A stretch of DNA of 22,669 nt from Azoarcus sp. (GTDB taxonomy: Bacteria; Pseudomonadota; Gammaproteobacteria; Burkholderiales; Rhodocyclaceae). The notes beneath the pieces were generated by a model. It was not told the DNA's origin, searched no databases, and saw only the letters and a list, made by a program, of their open reading frames with translations. Positions 1 to 7,711 of this stretch are shown here, piece after piece. The stretch lies in assembly GCA_031268685.1 (NCBI GenBank), contig JAIRWW010000031.1, positions 1 to 22,669 on the forward strand, given 5' to 3'. Made by a program: the position numbers and the translations under genes. The first letter of the stretch is position 1. Each line of letters begins with the position of its first letter.

Positions 1-1954
1 CGGAAACATTGCCGGGCGCGGCATTGGCGGATGCGCCAGCCCCCGCGTCCGGCGCGGCGGATGCGAGGCCGGTCTTCGGATCAAACATGGATTCGCGCCG
101 CCAGGAATCGGGGGCGCGCTGCTGGATTCCAGATGCATCCATGTTGCGCATGCCGCCTTCCTGCTTGCGCGCCAGCACGTCGCTTTCCTCGGGCGTTTCC
201 AGGACATGCGGCGTAATCAGCAGCACGAGTTGCCTGCGCGAATTGCCGCGCACGGTTTTCTTGAACAGATTGCCCAATAAAGGGATGTCGCCCAGCAGCG
301 GGACTTTTTCTTCCGCATCGGAAACGCGCTGGCTGATCATGCCGCCCACCGCCACAGTAAGGCCGTCATACGCATGCGCCGTGACTTGCAGGTTGGCGGT
401 ATTGACTGTGTCGATGGGGTATTGCATGACTCCGCCATTGGCCATTGGCAGCGGTATCACAGCCCCGCCGCTGTTGATGCGGGAATTGTCCTGATCGATG
501 GTCAACGACACCGAACGGTCGGCATTGATGCGGGGCAGGATAATCAAAGTCTGCCCGACATTTCTCTGTTCGGTTTCCACGGTAATCGTGGTGTTGGTCG
601 CACCCGTAGTGCCGACGACGCTGTCGGAACTCGCGCCCGTAATCAGCACCTGCTCGTCGCCGATGAAAAGCCGCGCGGGCTGATTATTGGCAGCCACGAG
701 CATCGGCGTCGCAAGCACATTGACGCGGTTTTCGCTCTCCAGCAGTTGCAGGCGCAGGCGCAAATTGTCGTTGACCAATTGCCAGACGGCGGTCGAAGCC
801 TCGGCGGCGAAGTTGCCGAGCGAAGCAGCCGCGCGTGGGTATTCGCCCTCAACAGCGCCGCTCGCGCCGCTGTTGGCGCCCAGTTCCCGCGGGCCGCGCG
901 ACGTGGAATCGCCGCTCGCGCCGATATCGAACACCGAACGGAAATCCTTGCCCAATTCCACTTCCAGAATGCGCATCTCCAGCAAGACCTGGCGCGGCGG
1001 AAGATCCATATCGGCAACGAATTTATCGATCTCTTTCAGCGCCCCCTCGTCGCTCGTGCGCACCAGCAATATGTTGTGCAGCTTGTTGTAGGTGATGTTG
1101 ATCGCCGGCCCCTTGTTGGTGCTAGCTGCGGCAAGCACTGCTGAAGCATCGAGCTTTTCAGTCTGGCTGCTGTCTACATCGAGCGCCGCTTCCAGCCCGG
1201 TCTGCGAAACGGTGGCAATCTCCTTGCGCACATCGGCCTGCTGCGCCCGCGAGGCGGCGCTGCCGCCGCTGCGGCGGCTGAACGCGCCATCGGAGCCAAA
1301 GCTTCGGCCAAAAGAACCGCCGGTGTTTCCGCCACCGTAAGCTCGATTGTTGCCATAGCCGCCATTGCTGCCATAACCGCCATTGCCGCCATAACCGCTG
1401 CTCATGCCTCCGCCCTGGCTGCGGCTCGTGCCCCCCATGTCGACCGGCGGCATTTCCTCGACCGGCTCAACGAGACTGACCCGGTCGCCATACAGCGCCG
1501 CGACGGCGTTGGCGATGCTGACGACGTTGTGGTGGCGCACAACGTAGCTGCGGGTAATCTCATCCCGGGTAATGGCGATGTCCTGCTGATACTCTTTCGC
1601 ATCCATCAGGATGTATATCCTGGCATTGGAGTCGTACCGATACCAGACCCCGGCGGCGCGGGAAAGGCTTCTCACCATGCCTTCCACATCGATGTCGCGC
1701 AGGTAGAGCGATACTTTCTTGTTCGCCACACTGGCAGTCACCACGATGCTGGTCTTGCCGACCTGCGAAATGAACTGCGCCGCCTCATCGAGCGTAATCT
1801 GCTTGAAATAAACATCTCCCGGCAGACCATCCGCGCCGGGTTTCCCGGCTGGACGCGCCGATGCCGGGAATGTCACAGCGAGCAGTAATGCGAATACCGT
1901 AGCGCGAAAGGCGAAAAAACCGGGGCGCGGGCAATGTCTGTTTTTCATGTTCAT
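1..1954 (-). CDS. gspD: Secretin (GspD/PilQ/MshL-like), C-terminus cut by window edge
   Basis: This reading frame is open from the left edge to an ATG whose ATGA overlaps the stop of the PilP-like gene; a second in-frame ATG lies two codons later (1948). About 651 residues are visible. There is an N-terminal signal peptide (hydrophobic stretch about 17-31, ASA before residue 34), then an N0/STN-like domain (about 48-120), an N1-like segment (133-165), a Gly/Tyr/Asn-rich insert (about 174-235) and an N3-like segment (286-318, INITYNKLHNILLV). The secretin domain (about 320-585) has ATPMLVAANNQPARLFIG, VGQTLIILPRI and the family signature VPLLGDIPLLGNLF (551-564) followed by LVLLITPHVLE. The known family role is a gated outer-membrane multimeric channel for pili or secreted proteins. 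The extension after residue 590 is low-complexity Ala/Gly and leaves the window. Secretin identity is firm. Whether it serves a type II system or a pilus is open. Confidence 0.93.
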   Translation of the reverse strand, partial: MNMKNRHCPRPGFFAFRATVFALLLAVTFPASARPAGKPGADGLPGDVYFKQITLDEAAQFISQVGKTSIVVTASVANKKVSLYLRDIDVEGMVRSLSRAAGVWYRYDSNARIYILMDAKEYQQDIAITRDEITRSYVVRHHNVVSIANAVAALYGDRVSLVEPVEEMPPVDMGGTSRSQGGGMSSGYGGNGGYGSNGGYGNNRAYGGGNTGGSFGRSFGSDGAFSRRSGGSAASRAQQADVRKEIATVSQTGLEAALDVDSSQTEKLDASAVLAAASTNKGPAINITYNKLHNILLVRTSDEGALKEIDKFVADMDLPPRQVLLEMRILEVELGKDFRSVFDIGASGDSTSRGPRELGANSGASGAVEGEYPRAAASLGNFAAEASTAVWQLVNDNLRLRLQLLESENRVNVLATPMLVAANNQPARLFIGDEQVLITGASSDSVVGTTGATNTTITVETEQRNVGQTLIILPRINADRSVSLTIDQDNSRINSGGAVIPLPMANGGVMQYPIDTVNTANLQVTAHAYDGLTVAVGGMISQRVSDAEEKVPLLGDIPLLGNLFKKTVRGNSRRQLVLLITPHVLETPEESDVLARKQEGGMRNMDASGIQQRAPDSWRRESMFDPKTGLASAAPDAGAGASANAAPGNVS

Positions 1955-2514
1955 CGCACCAGCATCTTGTACTGGGGTGCGCCCGCGCCGCGCAACAGCA
2001 CGCCGTCCGCTTCCACCGTCACCGTGTAGCGGACGTTGTTGACGTCCAGCTCGTCGCCATCGCGGACGATGATGACATCCCTGCCCGACTCGATCTTGGC
2101 AATGCCGCCGTCCGGCCCCCGCACCACCGCGCGCAGGCGCAGTATCTGGCTGAGCGCCATGCCCTCCTGCTGGTTGAAGCGGGACGCCCGCCCGCTGCTC
2201 TCGCGCAACCGGGGCGATACCTCAAAAGGGTCGCGGTCGGACGCACCGGGCGTGGTCGAGGTTCTCGGCGGCGCGATGGTCAAGGGGGTGAAACCCGTGC
2301 CGTTAGCGCCGACAGCGCCATTCCCTTCGTTTTTTTTCTCGCCGCCGCTACGATCTTCCGCCTCGGCACGATGTCGGCTTTCTATCGTCGCCATGTCACG
2401 CCGGATGGCGTCCGGTGTTCCAGCCGGCAGGCTGGTCTGTGCCACCGCGCCACCCGCAATGGACAACAGCCCAGCGGAAAAAACAAGAAACATACTCGCG
2501 CGCATGACGTTCAT
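1951..2514 (-). CDS. PilP/GspC-like periplasmic alignment protein
   Basis: This 187-residue protein starts at an ATG overlapping the GspF stop (ATGA) and ends in overlap with the secretin start, so it is tightly coupled to both. Residues 1-25 form a signal peptide ending AVAQ. A polar, low-complexity linker follows (about 30-90). A C-terminal domain (about 92-187) has the DPFEVSPRLRE entry and a beta-rich pattern typical of PilP, GspC and MshK HR domains (LRAVVRGPDGGIAKIESG, VIIVRDGDEL, ADGVLLRG). Known proteins of this class link the inner-membrane PilN/PilO (GspL/GspM) complex to the N-terminal domains of the secretin, and the gene sits directly before the secretin. The family call rests on pattern and position, because these proteins diverge quickly. 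No lipobox is visible, so it is probably soluble after cleavage rather than a PilP-type lipoprotein. Confidence 0.78.
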   Translation of the reverse strand: MNVMRASMFLVFSAGLLSIAGGAVAQTSLPAGTPDAIRRDMATIESRHRAEAEDRSGGEKKNEGNGAVGANGTGFTPLTIAPPRTSTTPGASDRDPFEVSPRLRESSGRASRFNQQEGMALSQILRLRAVVRGPDGGIAKIESGRDVIIVRDGDELDVNNVRYTVTVEADGVLLRGAGAPQYKMLVR

Positions 2515-3743
2515 GCTCCGGTGGAAATGGTCAACATCGCCTGGAAAAAGGCGTAATAAACAAAGCCCACCACGCCGCCAATCAGCACGGTGAGCGCTGG
2601 TTCGATCATGGAGGCCAGCAACTTCACGCGGGCGTCCAGCACTTTTTGGTAATGCACGCCGAGCGACTCCATGACCGTATCCACCTGTCCGCTTCTTTCG
2701 CCGACAGCGGCCATATGCTGCACGAGGCGGGGCAGCGCCGGGCGGTCGAGGGCTATGGCAAGGCTCTTGCCTCCCAGCACATCGTCCGCCGCCGCCGCGA
2801 AGGCGCCGGAAAACGTGGCATTACCGATCACCTGCGCGCAGATGCGCAGGGACTCCAGCACTGTGAGGCGGCTCCTGACGAGTACGCCGAAAATCCACGT
2901 CGCTTGCGCCATTGCCGCCGGAATGAGCGTGCCGCCAAGCACCGGGACGTAAAGCGCAGCACGGTCGATGACCCGCCGCGCCGACGGCACCACCCGGCGC
3001 AGCAGCGGAATCCCCACGGCGACGACCACGATGCCCAAGCCTATCGACCCGCCCCAGCGAGAAAGCCAGTCTGCAATATCCAACATGGTCTGTGCCGCCC
3101 ACGGTACCGCCTTGCCGCGTCCGTTCAAAAAAACGGCGAAACGCGGTATTACCGTAACAACCATAAAGGAAATCACCCCAATGGCAGCAAGCATGACAAA
3201 GCCTGGGTAAACCATGGCGGTAGCAAGTTGTCGCCGCACCTCGGCTCGACGTTCGATCAGTGCCGCCAAGCGCTCAAACACCGCGCCCAATTCGCCGGAA
3301 GCCTCGCCCGCTTCAATCAGCTTCAGGGCCAACCGGTTGAAAAGCTCCTTCTCGCCGCTGCATGCTGCCGCCAGACTGCTGCCGCGCTGAATGCCTACAG
3401 CGACGCGCCCCAGGCTGTCGGCGAGCCGCGCCTTCGAGGTGAGGCGGGCGGCAGCGGCCAGCGCCTCAAGCACCGTGTGCCCAGATTTCAGCATCAATTG
3501 CATCTGCTGGAAAAAAAGCACCCGGTCGCCATCGCTGATGGAGCGAAAGCGGGAAAACCCATACGCGAAAGCGCGCAGCGCCGCCATCACGCCCACGCCA
3601 CTGGAAGCGCCTTCCGCGATACGCAAGACCTTGAGCCCGCGCTCACGCAACTGCCGGCGCGCAGCGGCCTCGTCCGGCGCATCCATCTGGCCGTGCGCCT
3701 CCGCTCCCCCAGCTGTCAGGCAGAGATAGGTAAAACCCGTCAT
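2511..3743 (-). CDS. gspF: GspF/PilC-type inner-membrane platform protein
   Basis: This 410-residue protein has the normal length for GspF/PilC. Its N-terminal cytoplasmic part (about 1-60) includes a short beta domain and the ARRQLRERGLKVLRI motif. Two T2SSF domains follow, at about 75-200 and 278-400, each with helix patterns and the paired LxEAGExSGxL (LIEAGEASGELGAVFERLA) and VGERSGQVDTVMESL motifs. Membrane segments are visible near 180-200, 230-250 and 380-403. Family proteins form the platform that couples the cytoplasmic ATPases to pilin polymerisation. It is the first gene after a 512-base gap, so it probably heads its own transcription unit with the PilP-like and secretin genes. The ATG at 3743 has only a weak Shine-Dalgarno sequence, and no better in-frame start lies upstream. 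Confidence 0.93.
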   Translation of the reverse strand: MTGFTYLCLTAGGAEAHGQMDAPDEAAARRQLRERGLKVLRIAEGASSGVGVMAALRAFAYGFSRFRSISDGDRVLFFQQMQLMLKSGHTVLEALAAAARLTSKARLADSLGRVAVGIQRGSSLAAACSGEKELFNRLALKLIEAGEASGELGAVFERLAALIERRAEVRRQLATAMVYPGFVMLAAIGVISFMVVTVIPRFAVFLNGRGKAVPWAAQTMLDIADWLSRWGGSIGLGIVVVAVGIPLLRRVVPSARRVIDRAALYVPVLGGTLIPAAMAQATWIFGVLVRSRLTVLESLRICAQVIGNATFSGAFAAAADDVLGGKSLAIALDRPALPRLVQHMAAVGERSGQVDTVMESLGVHYQKVLDARVKLLASMIEPALTVLIGGVVGFVYYAFFQAMLTISTGA

Positions 3744-3921
3744 GCCGGTGTCACTTTCACTGCGAAAAACATGCGCTGCATCATCCAGTAGATGTCACAA
3801 GGCTTGAACCACCCCTTCCCAAAAGCCCGGGGCTTTCCGATACGCTTCAAGGGAAGCCATGGTCCATGAAAACGCGCGCCCCCTGGCCATGAACGGCAAA
3901 AATGGCGCCCGACCCACACAA

Positions 3922-3959
3922 AACAATGATAATTATTACTATTATTGTTCTTCTGTCAA
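3922..3959 (-). promoter_or_regulatory. Putative promoter with Fur-box-like operator upstream of gspF
   Basis: On the minus strand a perfect TTGACA -35 box lies at 3954-3959, followed 15-18 bases later by overlapping -10 candidates (TAATAA, TAATTA). The plus-strand segment 3922-3940 matches the 19-base Fur consensus GATAATGATAATCATTATC at 14 of 19 positions by eye. Its core GATAATTATTACTAT (3928-3942) matches the core near 13821 at 13 of 15 positions. If used, the transcript would have a leader of roughly 180 bases before gspF. Fur binding is inferred from sequence only. Confidence 0.5.
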
Positions 3960-4040
3960 CATATGTACCAAATCCTTCGCCGCGCCCAAGCATGACGCCA
4001 TGCGCTCAATCCAGATGCAGCTATCAAAAATTGCACCCAT
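3942..4040 (-). pseudogene. Possible remnant of a VapC-like PIN-domain toxin (N-terminus only)
   Basis: The minus-strand frame gives 32 residues beginning MGAIFDSCIWIER, which has the shape of PIN-domain toxin N-termini (hydrophobic strand, Asp of the active site, Ser/Thr-x-hydrophobic-Trp-Ile). It then stops at TAA inside the AT-rich promoter element. The start ATG lies within the 3' end of another 32-residue frame (4024-4122, minus), an overlap typical of antitoxin-toxin pairs. PIN toxins are usually about 130 residues, so this would be a decayed fragment without activity. The match is short and may be chance. Confidence 0.28.
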
Positions 4041-4255
4041 TGCTCACATACCGATTCATCGAAACCGCCGCGGCTGTCTCTGAGCCACTATCGGTCTCTT
4101 TCGGATTCAGTCCTCCTTCCATCCGGCGAGCGCCTCGCTGGCGGCCAAGGGAACTTCAGGCGTAATCCGGACATGGAAACAACAACGGCATACATCGGAG
4201 TGCAGGCGCGCCAATAACGCGGGAAAGCCAGAATATGCACGAGCCGAAAGCACGG

Positions 4256-5869
4256 CTACAAAAAAGCCCGCGCTTCTTCCAGGCTCGTCACCCCTGCCAG
4301 CACCTTTTCACGCGCATCGTCGGCGAGCCGCCAGTAATCCTTCGCCATCGATGCTATCGTCCGCTCGTCCGCGCCGGCGGAAATCGCAGCCGCCACCTCA
4401 ACATCCACCCACAGCGCCTCATACAGCCCGATCCGCCCCCGGTAGCCGGAACCCAGGCAGCGCGGACAACCCACAGGCTCCCAGAGACTGAAAGCGGATT
4501 GCCCTTCCTCCCGTTCGCCGCCGCCGCGAAGCAACAACCGCCGTTCGTCCTCCCTGCCTTCGCGCTCGCGCCGACAGTGTGGGCAAAGCATGCGCACGAG
4601 CCGCTGCGCCAGCATGCCGCGCAGGGTCGCCCCGAGCATAAAGCGCTCGCAGCCGATGTCGACAAGTCTTGTGACCGCGCCGGGCGCGCTGTTGGTATGC
4701 AGGGTGGAAAGCACCATGTGGCCGGTCGTGGCCGCCTTCAGCGCCACATCGGCGGTATCCAGGTCGCGGATTTCGCCAACGAGGATCACATCCGGATCGT
4801 GGCGCAGGAAAGAACGCAATGCACCGGCAAAGTCGACCTTGGTATTGACCTGCACCTGCGAGACTCCGGGGATGACCTGTTCGATAGGGTCTTCGGCGGT
4901 GAGAATGTTGAGACTGTCGGCGTCGAACTCGCGCAAGGCGCAGTAAAGCGTCGTGCTCTTGCCGCTACCTGTGGGGCCGGTGACAAGCACAATGCCATGA
5001 GGATGCGCGAGCGCCTCGCGCAGCTTCGCGGCCATGGCGGCGGGCAGACCCAGCGCGTCGAGCTTCTGGCGGTCTGGATCGCTTTTCATAACCCGCAGGG
5101 TCAGCCGCTCGCCGAATTTCACCGGCGCGGACGCAACACGCATCTCGACGGCCCCGCCTTCCGCGGTCGGGTAGATGAGGCTGCCGTCCTGCGGCGCGCG
5201 CGCTTCGGCAATGTCCATGCCGGAGAGCACCTTGACCCGCGAGATCAGGCTGTCACCCAAATCCTTGGCAAGCGGCGCGCCGAAGATTTCCAGCCGGCCA
5301 TCCACCCGCAGCCGCACCCGCGCGCCGTTTTCGACCGCTTCGACATGGATATCGGAAGCGCGGCGCAGAAAGGCTTCGCGCACGACGCGCTCAAAGAGCC
5401 GAACCGGATCGTCGGCTTCACCGGCGACGATCACTTCCTTGCCGCGCAAGCGCAGGAGCAGAGAGGCAAGCCCTTCCGGCTCGGCAATCGCCATCGGCAA
5501 CGCGCCGACCACCCGGCGCGCGGTCTCCACGCCCAGCGTATCGTCGGGATTCGAGACCACGATATGAGGCGCGCCAGACGGATCGCGCAACACAGCGATC
5601 GGGTGGCGTTTCAGGAGCGCGGCCGGCAACTTGGCAAGCAGGACTTCATCTGCCGGCCAGCGCGCCGGATGCGCATAAGGCAATCCACGTATTTCGGCGA
5701 GCGCAAGATAGAACGCAGTCTGCGGCAGCGCACATTCCGTGGCCAGCGTCTCCATCAGGCTCGCCCGCCGCGCGCGCGCCACCGGGCGCAGGCGCGCCAA
5801 CTGCTCGTTGTCGAACAAACCGGCCTGCAAGCCCGCCTGGATCAGCGTGGCCTCGCTAAGTTCGCTCAC
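4256..5869 (-). CDS. gspE: GspE/PilB-type assembly ATPase
   Basis: This 537-residue hexameric ATPase would power pilin polymerisation at the cytoplasmic face of the inner membrane. An N-terminal T2SSE_N-type domain (about 5-140) precedes the motor. The motor has Walker A GPTGSGKST (298-306), Asp box TAEDPIE (324-330), Walker B DPDVILVGEIRD (358-369) and His box TGHMVLSTLHT (382-392). A tetracysteine zinc motif, CPHC (429-432) and CPRC (468-471), is characteristic of GspE/PilB and absent from PilT. The zinc loop carries an Arg/Glu/Gly-rich insert (about 433-455). The start is GTG at 5869, overlapping the TGA of the PilT-like gene (GTGA), so the two motors are translationally coupled. The GspF platform partner is the next gene on this strand, beyond the 512-base gap. 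Confidence 0.95.
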   Translation of the reverse strand: MSELSEATLIQAGLQAGLFDNEQLARLRPVARARRASLMETLATECALPQTAFYLALAEIRGLPYAHPARWPADEVLLAKLPAALLKRHPIAVLRDPSGAPHIVVSNPDDTLGVETARRVVGALPMAIAEPEGLASLLLRLRGKEVIVAGEADDPVRLFERVVREAFLRRASDIHVEAVENGARVRLRVDGRLEIFGAPLAKDLGDSLISRVKVLSGMDIAEARAPQDGSLIYPTAEGGAVEMRVASAPVKFGERLTLRVMKSDPDRQKLDALGLPAAMAAKLREALAHPHGIVLVTGPTGSGKSTTLYCALREFDADSLNILTAEDPIEQVIPGVSQVQVNTKVDFAGALRSFLRHDPDVILVGEIRDLDTADVALKAATTGHMVLSTLHTNSAPGAVTRLVDIGCERFMLGATLRGMLAQRLVRMLCPHCRREREGREDERRLLLRGGGEREEGQSAFSLWEPVGCPRCLGSGYRGRIGLYEALWVDVEVAAAISAGADERTIASMAKDYWRLADDAREKVLAGVTSLEEARAFL

Positions 5870-7008
5870 GCACGCGCTCCCGCGGCGGGCGTGCCACCGT
5901 TTTTCATCAACCAGTCGAAACCGTCCGGATTGCGCGCGAGCGGACGCACAAGCTCGACGGTCACGAGCTTGTCGCGCGCCAGCCGCGCCAGCGACTGATC
6001 GTAAGTCTGCATGCCGAGACTCGAACCAGACTCCATCGCCGAATAAATTTGCGAAGTACGGCCAGAGGCTATGAGATTCGCCACCGCCGTGGTGCCGCGC
6101 AGGACTTCCACCGCAGGCACGCGCCCCCTCATGTCGGCGCGCGGCAGCAGCTGCTGCGCCACCACAGCCTTCATGACGAGCGACAAACGATGCCGCACCA
6201 GTTCCTGTTCATCGCCGGGGAAACCGCCGATGAAGCGCTCCGTCGCGCCCACCGCATCACCGGTGTGCAGGGTGGAAAAAACGAGATGCCCGGTTTCGGC
6301 GGCGGTAAGCGCGGCGCGCATGGTCTCGGTGTCGCGCATTTCTCCCACCAGGATCACGTCCGGGTCTTCGCGCATGGCGGCGCGCACCGCGAGCGCGAAA
6401 TCCGGCGTATCCGTCCCCAGTTCGCGGTGGCTGACGAGGCTTTGCACGGGCTTGTGCACGAACTCCACCGGGTCTTCAATGGTGAGGATGTGGCGCGCCA
6501 TATGCGTGTTGATCTCGTTTATCAGGGTGGCGAGCGTCGTGCTCTTGCCGCTGCCAGTGACGCCGGTAACGAGCACAAGGCCGGAAGGCAGGTAGGCCAG
6601 ATCTTTCAGATCCGGCGGCAGCATGAGTTCAGCGAGGCTGGCAAAGCGATCCGGCAGATGCCGCGCCACCAGCGCCGGCATGCCCAGCGAACTGAAGAAA
6701 TTGATGCGGAAGCGAAAACCCCCCGGCGAACTGTGCCCCAGATCAGCACTGCCGGTTTCAGCGAACGCGGCCTGTCGCGGCGCATCGAGCATGTGCCCGG
6801 CAAGGGCGCGCATGTCGGCCTCGCTCCAGAGCCGGTCGTCGCAAATACGCAGCTCGCCGTGCGCGCGCCAATGCGCGCGGCGGCCCACGCTCAGATGCAA
6901 ATCGGAAGCGCCAGCGACCGGCAGTTGTTCGAGCAGCAGGCGGAAGGCTTCCAGCGGCGGCAAACCAGCCGTGGGCACGATACCGCCACGAAGAAGTTCA
7001 GATGGCAA
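5866..7008 (-). CDS. pilT: PilT/PilU-type retraction ATPase
   Basis: This is a PilT-family hexameric motor, known to depolymerise type IV pili. Visible motifs are the N-terminal ASDLHLSVGRRAHWRAHGEL, Walker A GVTGSGKST, IEDPVEF, Walker B DPDVILVGEMRD and HLVFSTLHTGDA. The C-terminus has the PilT-type AVANLIASGRTSQIYSAM and GMQTYDQSLARL, and there is no tetracysteine zinc motif. I prefer a TTG start at 7008 (380 residues) because GGAG lies seven bases upstream and it overlaps the PilO end by only 11 bases. An ATG at 7062 (398 residues) would add 18 atypical residues and overlap PilO by 65. A retraction motor inside such an operon argues for a dynamic filament rather than a classical type II secretion pseudopilus. 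The PilT versus PilU assignment cannot be settled by eye. Confidence 0.93.
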   Translation of the reverse strand: MPSELLRGGIVPTAGLPPLEAFRLLLEQLPVAGASDLHLSVGRRAHWRAHGELRICDDRLWSEADMRALAGHMLDAPRQAAFAETGSADLGHSSPGGFRFRINFFSSLGMPALVARHLPDRFASLAELMLPPDLKDLAYLPSGLVLVTGVTGSGKSTTLATLINEINTHMARHILTIEDPVEFVHKPVQSLVSHRELGTDTPDFALAVRAAMREDPDVILVGEMRDTETMRAALTAAETGHLVFSTLHTGDAVGATERFIGGFPGDEQELVRHRLSLVMKAVVAQQLLPRADMRGRVPAVEVLRGTTAVANLIASGRTSQIYSAMESGSSLGMQTYDQSLARLARDKLVTVELVRPLARNPDGFDWLMKNGGTPAAGARA

Positions 7009-7711
7009 GGTGTATCTCCACTTCCAACCATTGCTTGGGCGCTGCGCCAATGCCGAGAACATCTTCGCCTTCGCGGCCGGTCTTGCCGACTTTCACCGAA
7101 ATATTGCTCCACACCGGCGCGGCAATGCGCGACAGCGTCGGCAATCCGTCCAGAAAGGCCATCAGCCCCCAGTAGCTGGCCCGCGCCCTCAGATTCAGGA
7201 GCGGACGCTTGTAACGGTTGCCCTCGCTCGCGCTCTTGAGCAGTTCCGGCGTAGGTGATGTGTATTTGTCATCGCGGCGGGAGTAGATGTGCTCCAGCGC
7301 ATCAATTTCCATGTCGCCGCTTTCAGCCAGACGGGTCAGCTCCGACTTCAACGCCTGAAGGGTTTCAGCATCGTCGAGCGGCGTAAAGCGCACACTCAAC
7401 CGCGCCTGCTCCGCTTCCAGCGCCGCGAACGACTCCTGCGCCGCGGCCAGTTCGCGGCGAGTCGCCTGAATGTCCAGCCCGTCGATATTGAAATTCTTTA
7501 CCACATCCGCATTTTTGCTCACTGCGCGATTACGCGCCACCTGCTTCTGTTCTTTGTAGGCCAGATCGCCCAGCATCTTGTCGGCCGGATACCAAAACAG
7601 CAGACCGTAGAAAACCACAATCAAAAAACACGCCGCACCCACAATCTGATGGCGTTCTGCAAGTGAAAAATGCAGCCAAAAATCCGCGACACTACGGAAG
7701 ATCTTTTCCAT
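6998..7711 (-). CDS. pilO: PilO/GspM-like inner-membrane protein
   Basis: This 237-residue protein has a short cytoplasmic N-terminus, one membrane segment (about 22-42, IVGAACFLIVVFYGLLFWYP), a coiled coil (about 85-135) and a C-terminal ferredoxin-like alpha/beta region (about 165-237). This is the PilO/MshJ/GspM plan. Such proteins pair with PilN/GspL and contact PilP/GspC in the periplasm. Its start overlaps the end of the preceding PilM/N fusion by 20 bases and has GGAGG six bases upstream. Assignment rests on topology, position between PilN and the ATPases, and size, since sequence motifs in this family are weak. Confidence 0.82.
   Translation of the reverse strand: MEKIFRSVADFWLHFSLAERHQIVGAACFLIVVFYGLLFWYPADKMLGDLAYKEQKQVARNRAVSKNADVVKNFNIDGLDIQATRRELAAAQESFAALEAEQARLSVRFTPLDDAETLQALKSELTRLAESGDMEIDALEHIYSRRDDKYTSPTPELLKSASEGNRYKRPLLNLRARASYWGLMAFLDGLPTLSRIAAPVWSNISVKVGKTGREGEDVLGIGAAPKQWLEVEIHLAI

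Larger units (their letters stand above)
3744..4255. other. 512-base intergenic region splitting the secretion gene cluster
   Basis: No full-length gene is visible between the gspE stop and the gspF start, although both point the same way. Reading on the minus strand, the left half holds the putative 5' leader of gspF. A 6-bp hairpin (3822-3827 with 3831-3836, AAAGCC/GGCTTT) followed by four T lies in that leader. An AT-rich operator/promoter sits at 3922-3959. A short minus-strand frame at 3942-4040 resembles the start of a PIN-domain toxin, and the rest (about 4041-4255) holds short open frames with no recognisable product. It may be a scar of a decayed insertion that broke a once continuous operon; this is inference. 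Confidence 0.6.

Noticed and set aside
2646..3791. Plus-strand open frame of 381 codons opposite gspF
   Set aside because: It is antisense to a GspF gene with clear motifs; the predicted protein is rich in His/Arg/Gln with no domain, as expected for a GC-rich shadow frame.
3822..3836. Hairpin in the gspF leader as an intrinsic terminator
   Set aside because: The stem is only six base pairs and the following T run is four bases; it is too weak to call a terminator, though an attenuator role is not excluded.
3859..4165. Plus-strand small frames of 74 and 87 codons in the gspE-gspF spacer
   Set aside because: No ribosome binding site, no family resemblance, and they cross the AT-rich promoter element.
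4235..5998. Plus-strand open frame of 587 codons opposite gspE
   Set aside because: It is antisense to the ATPase with full Walker and zinc motifs; the product is Arg/His-rich and featureless.
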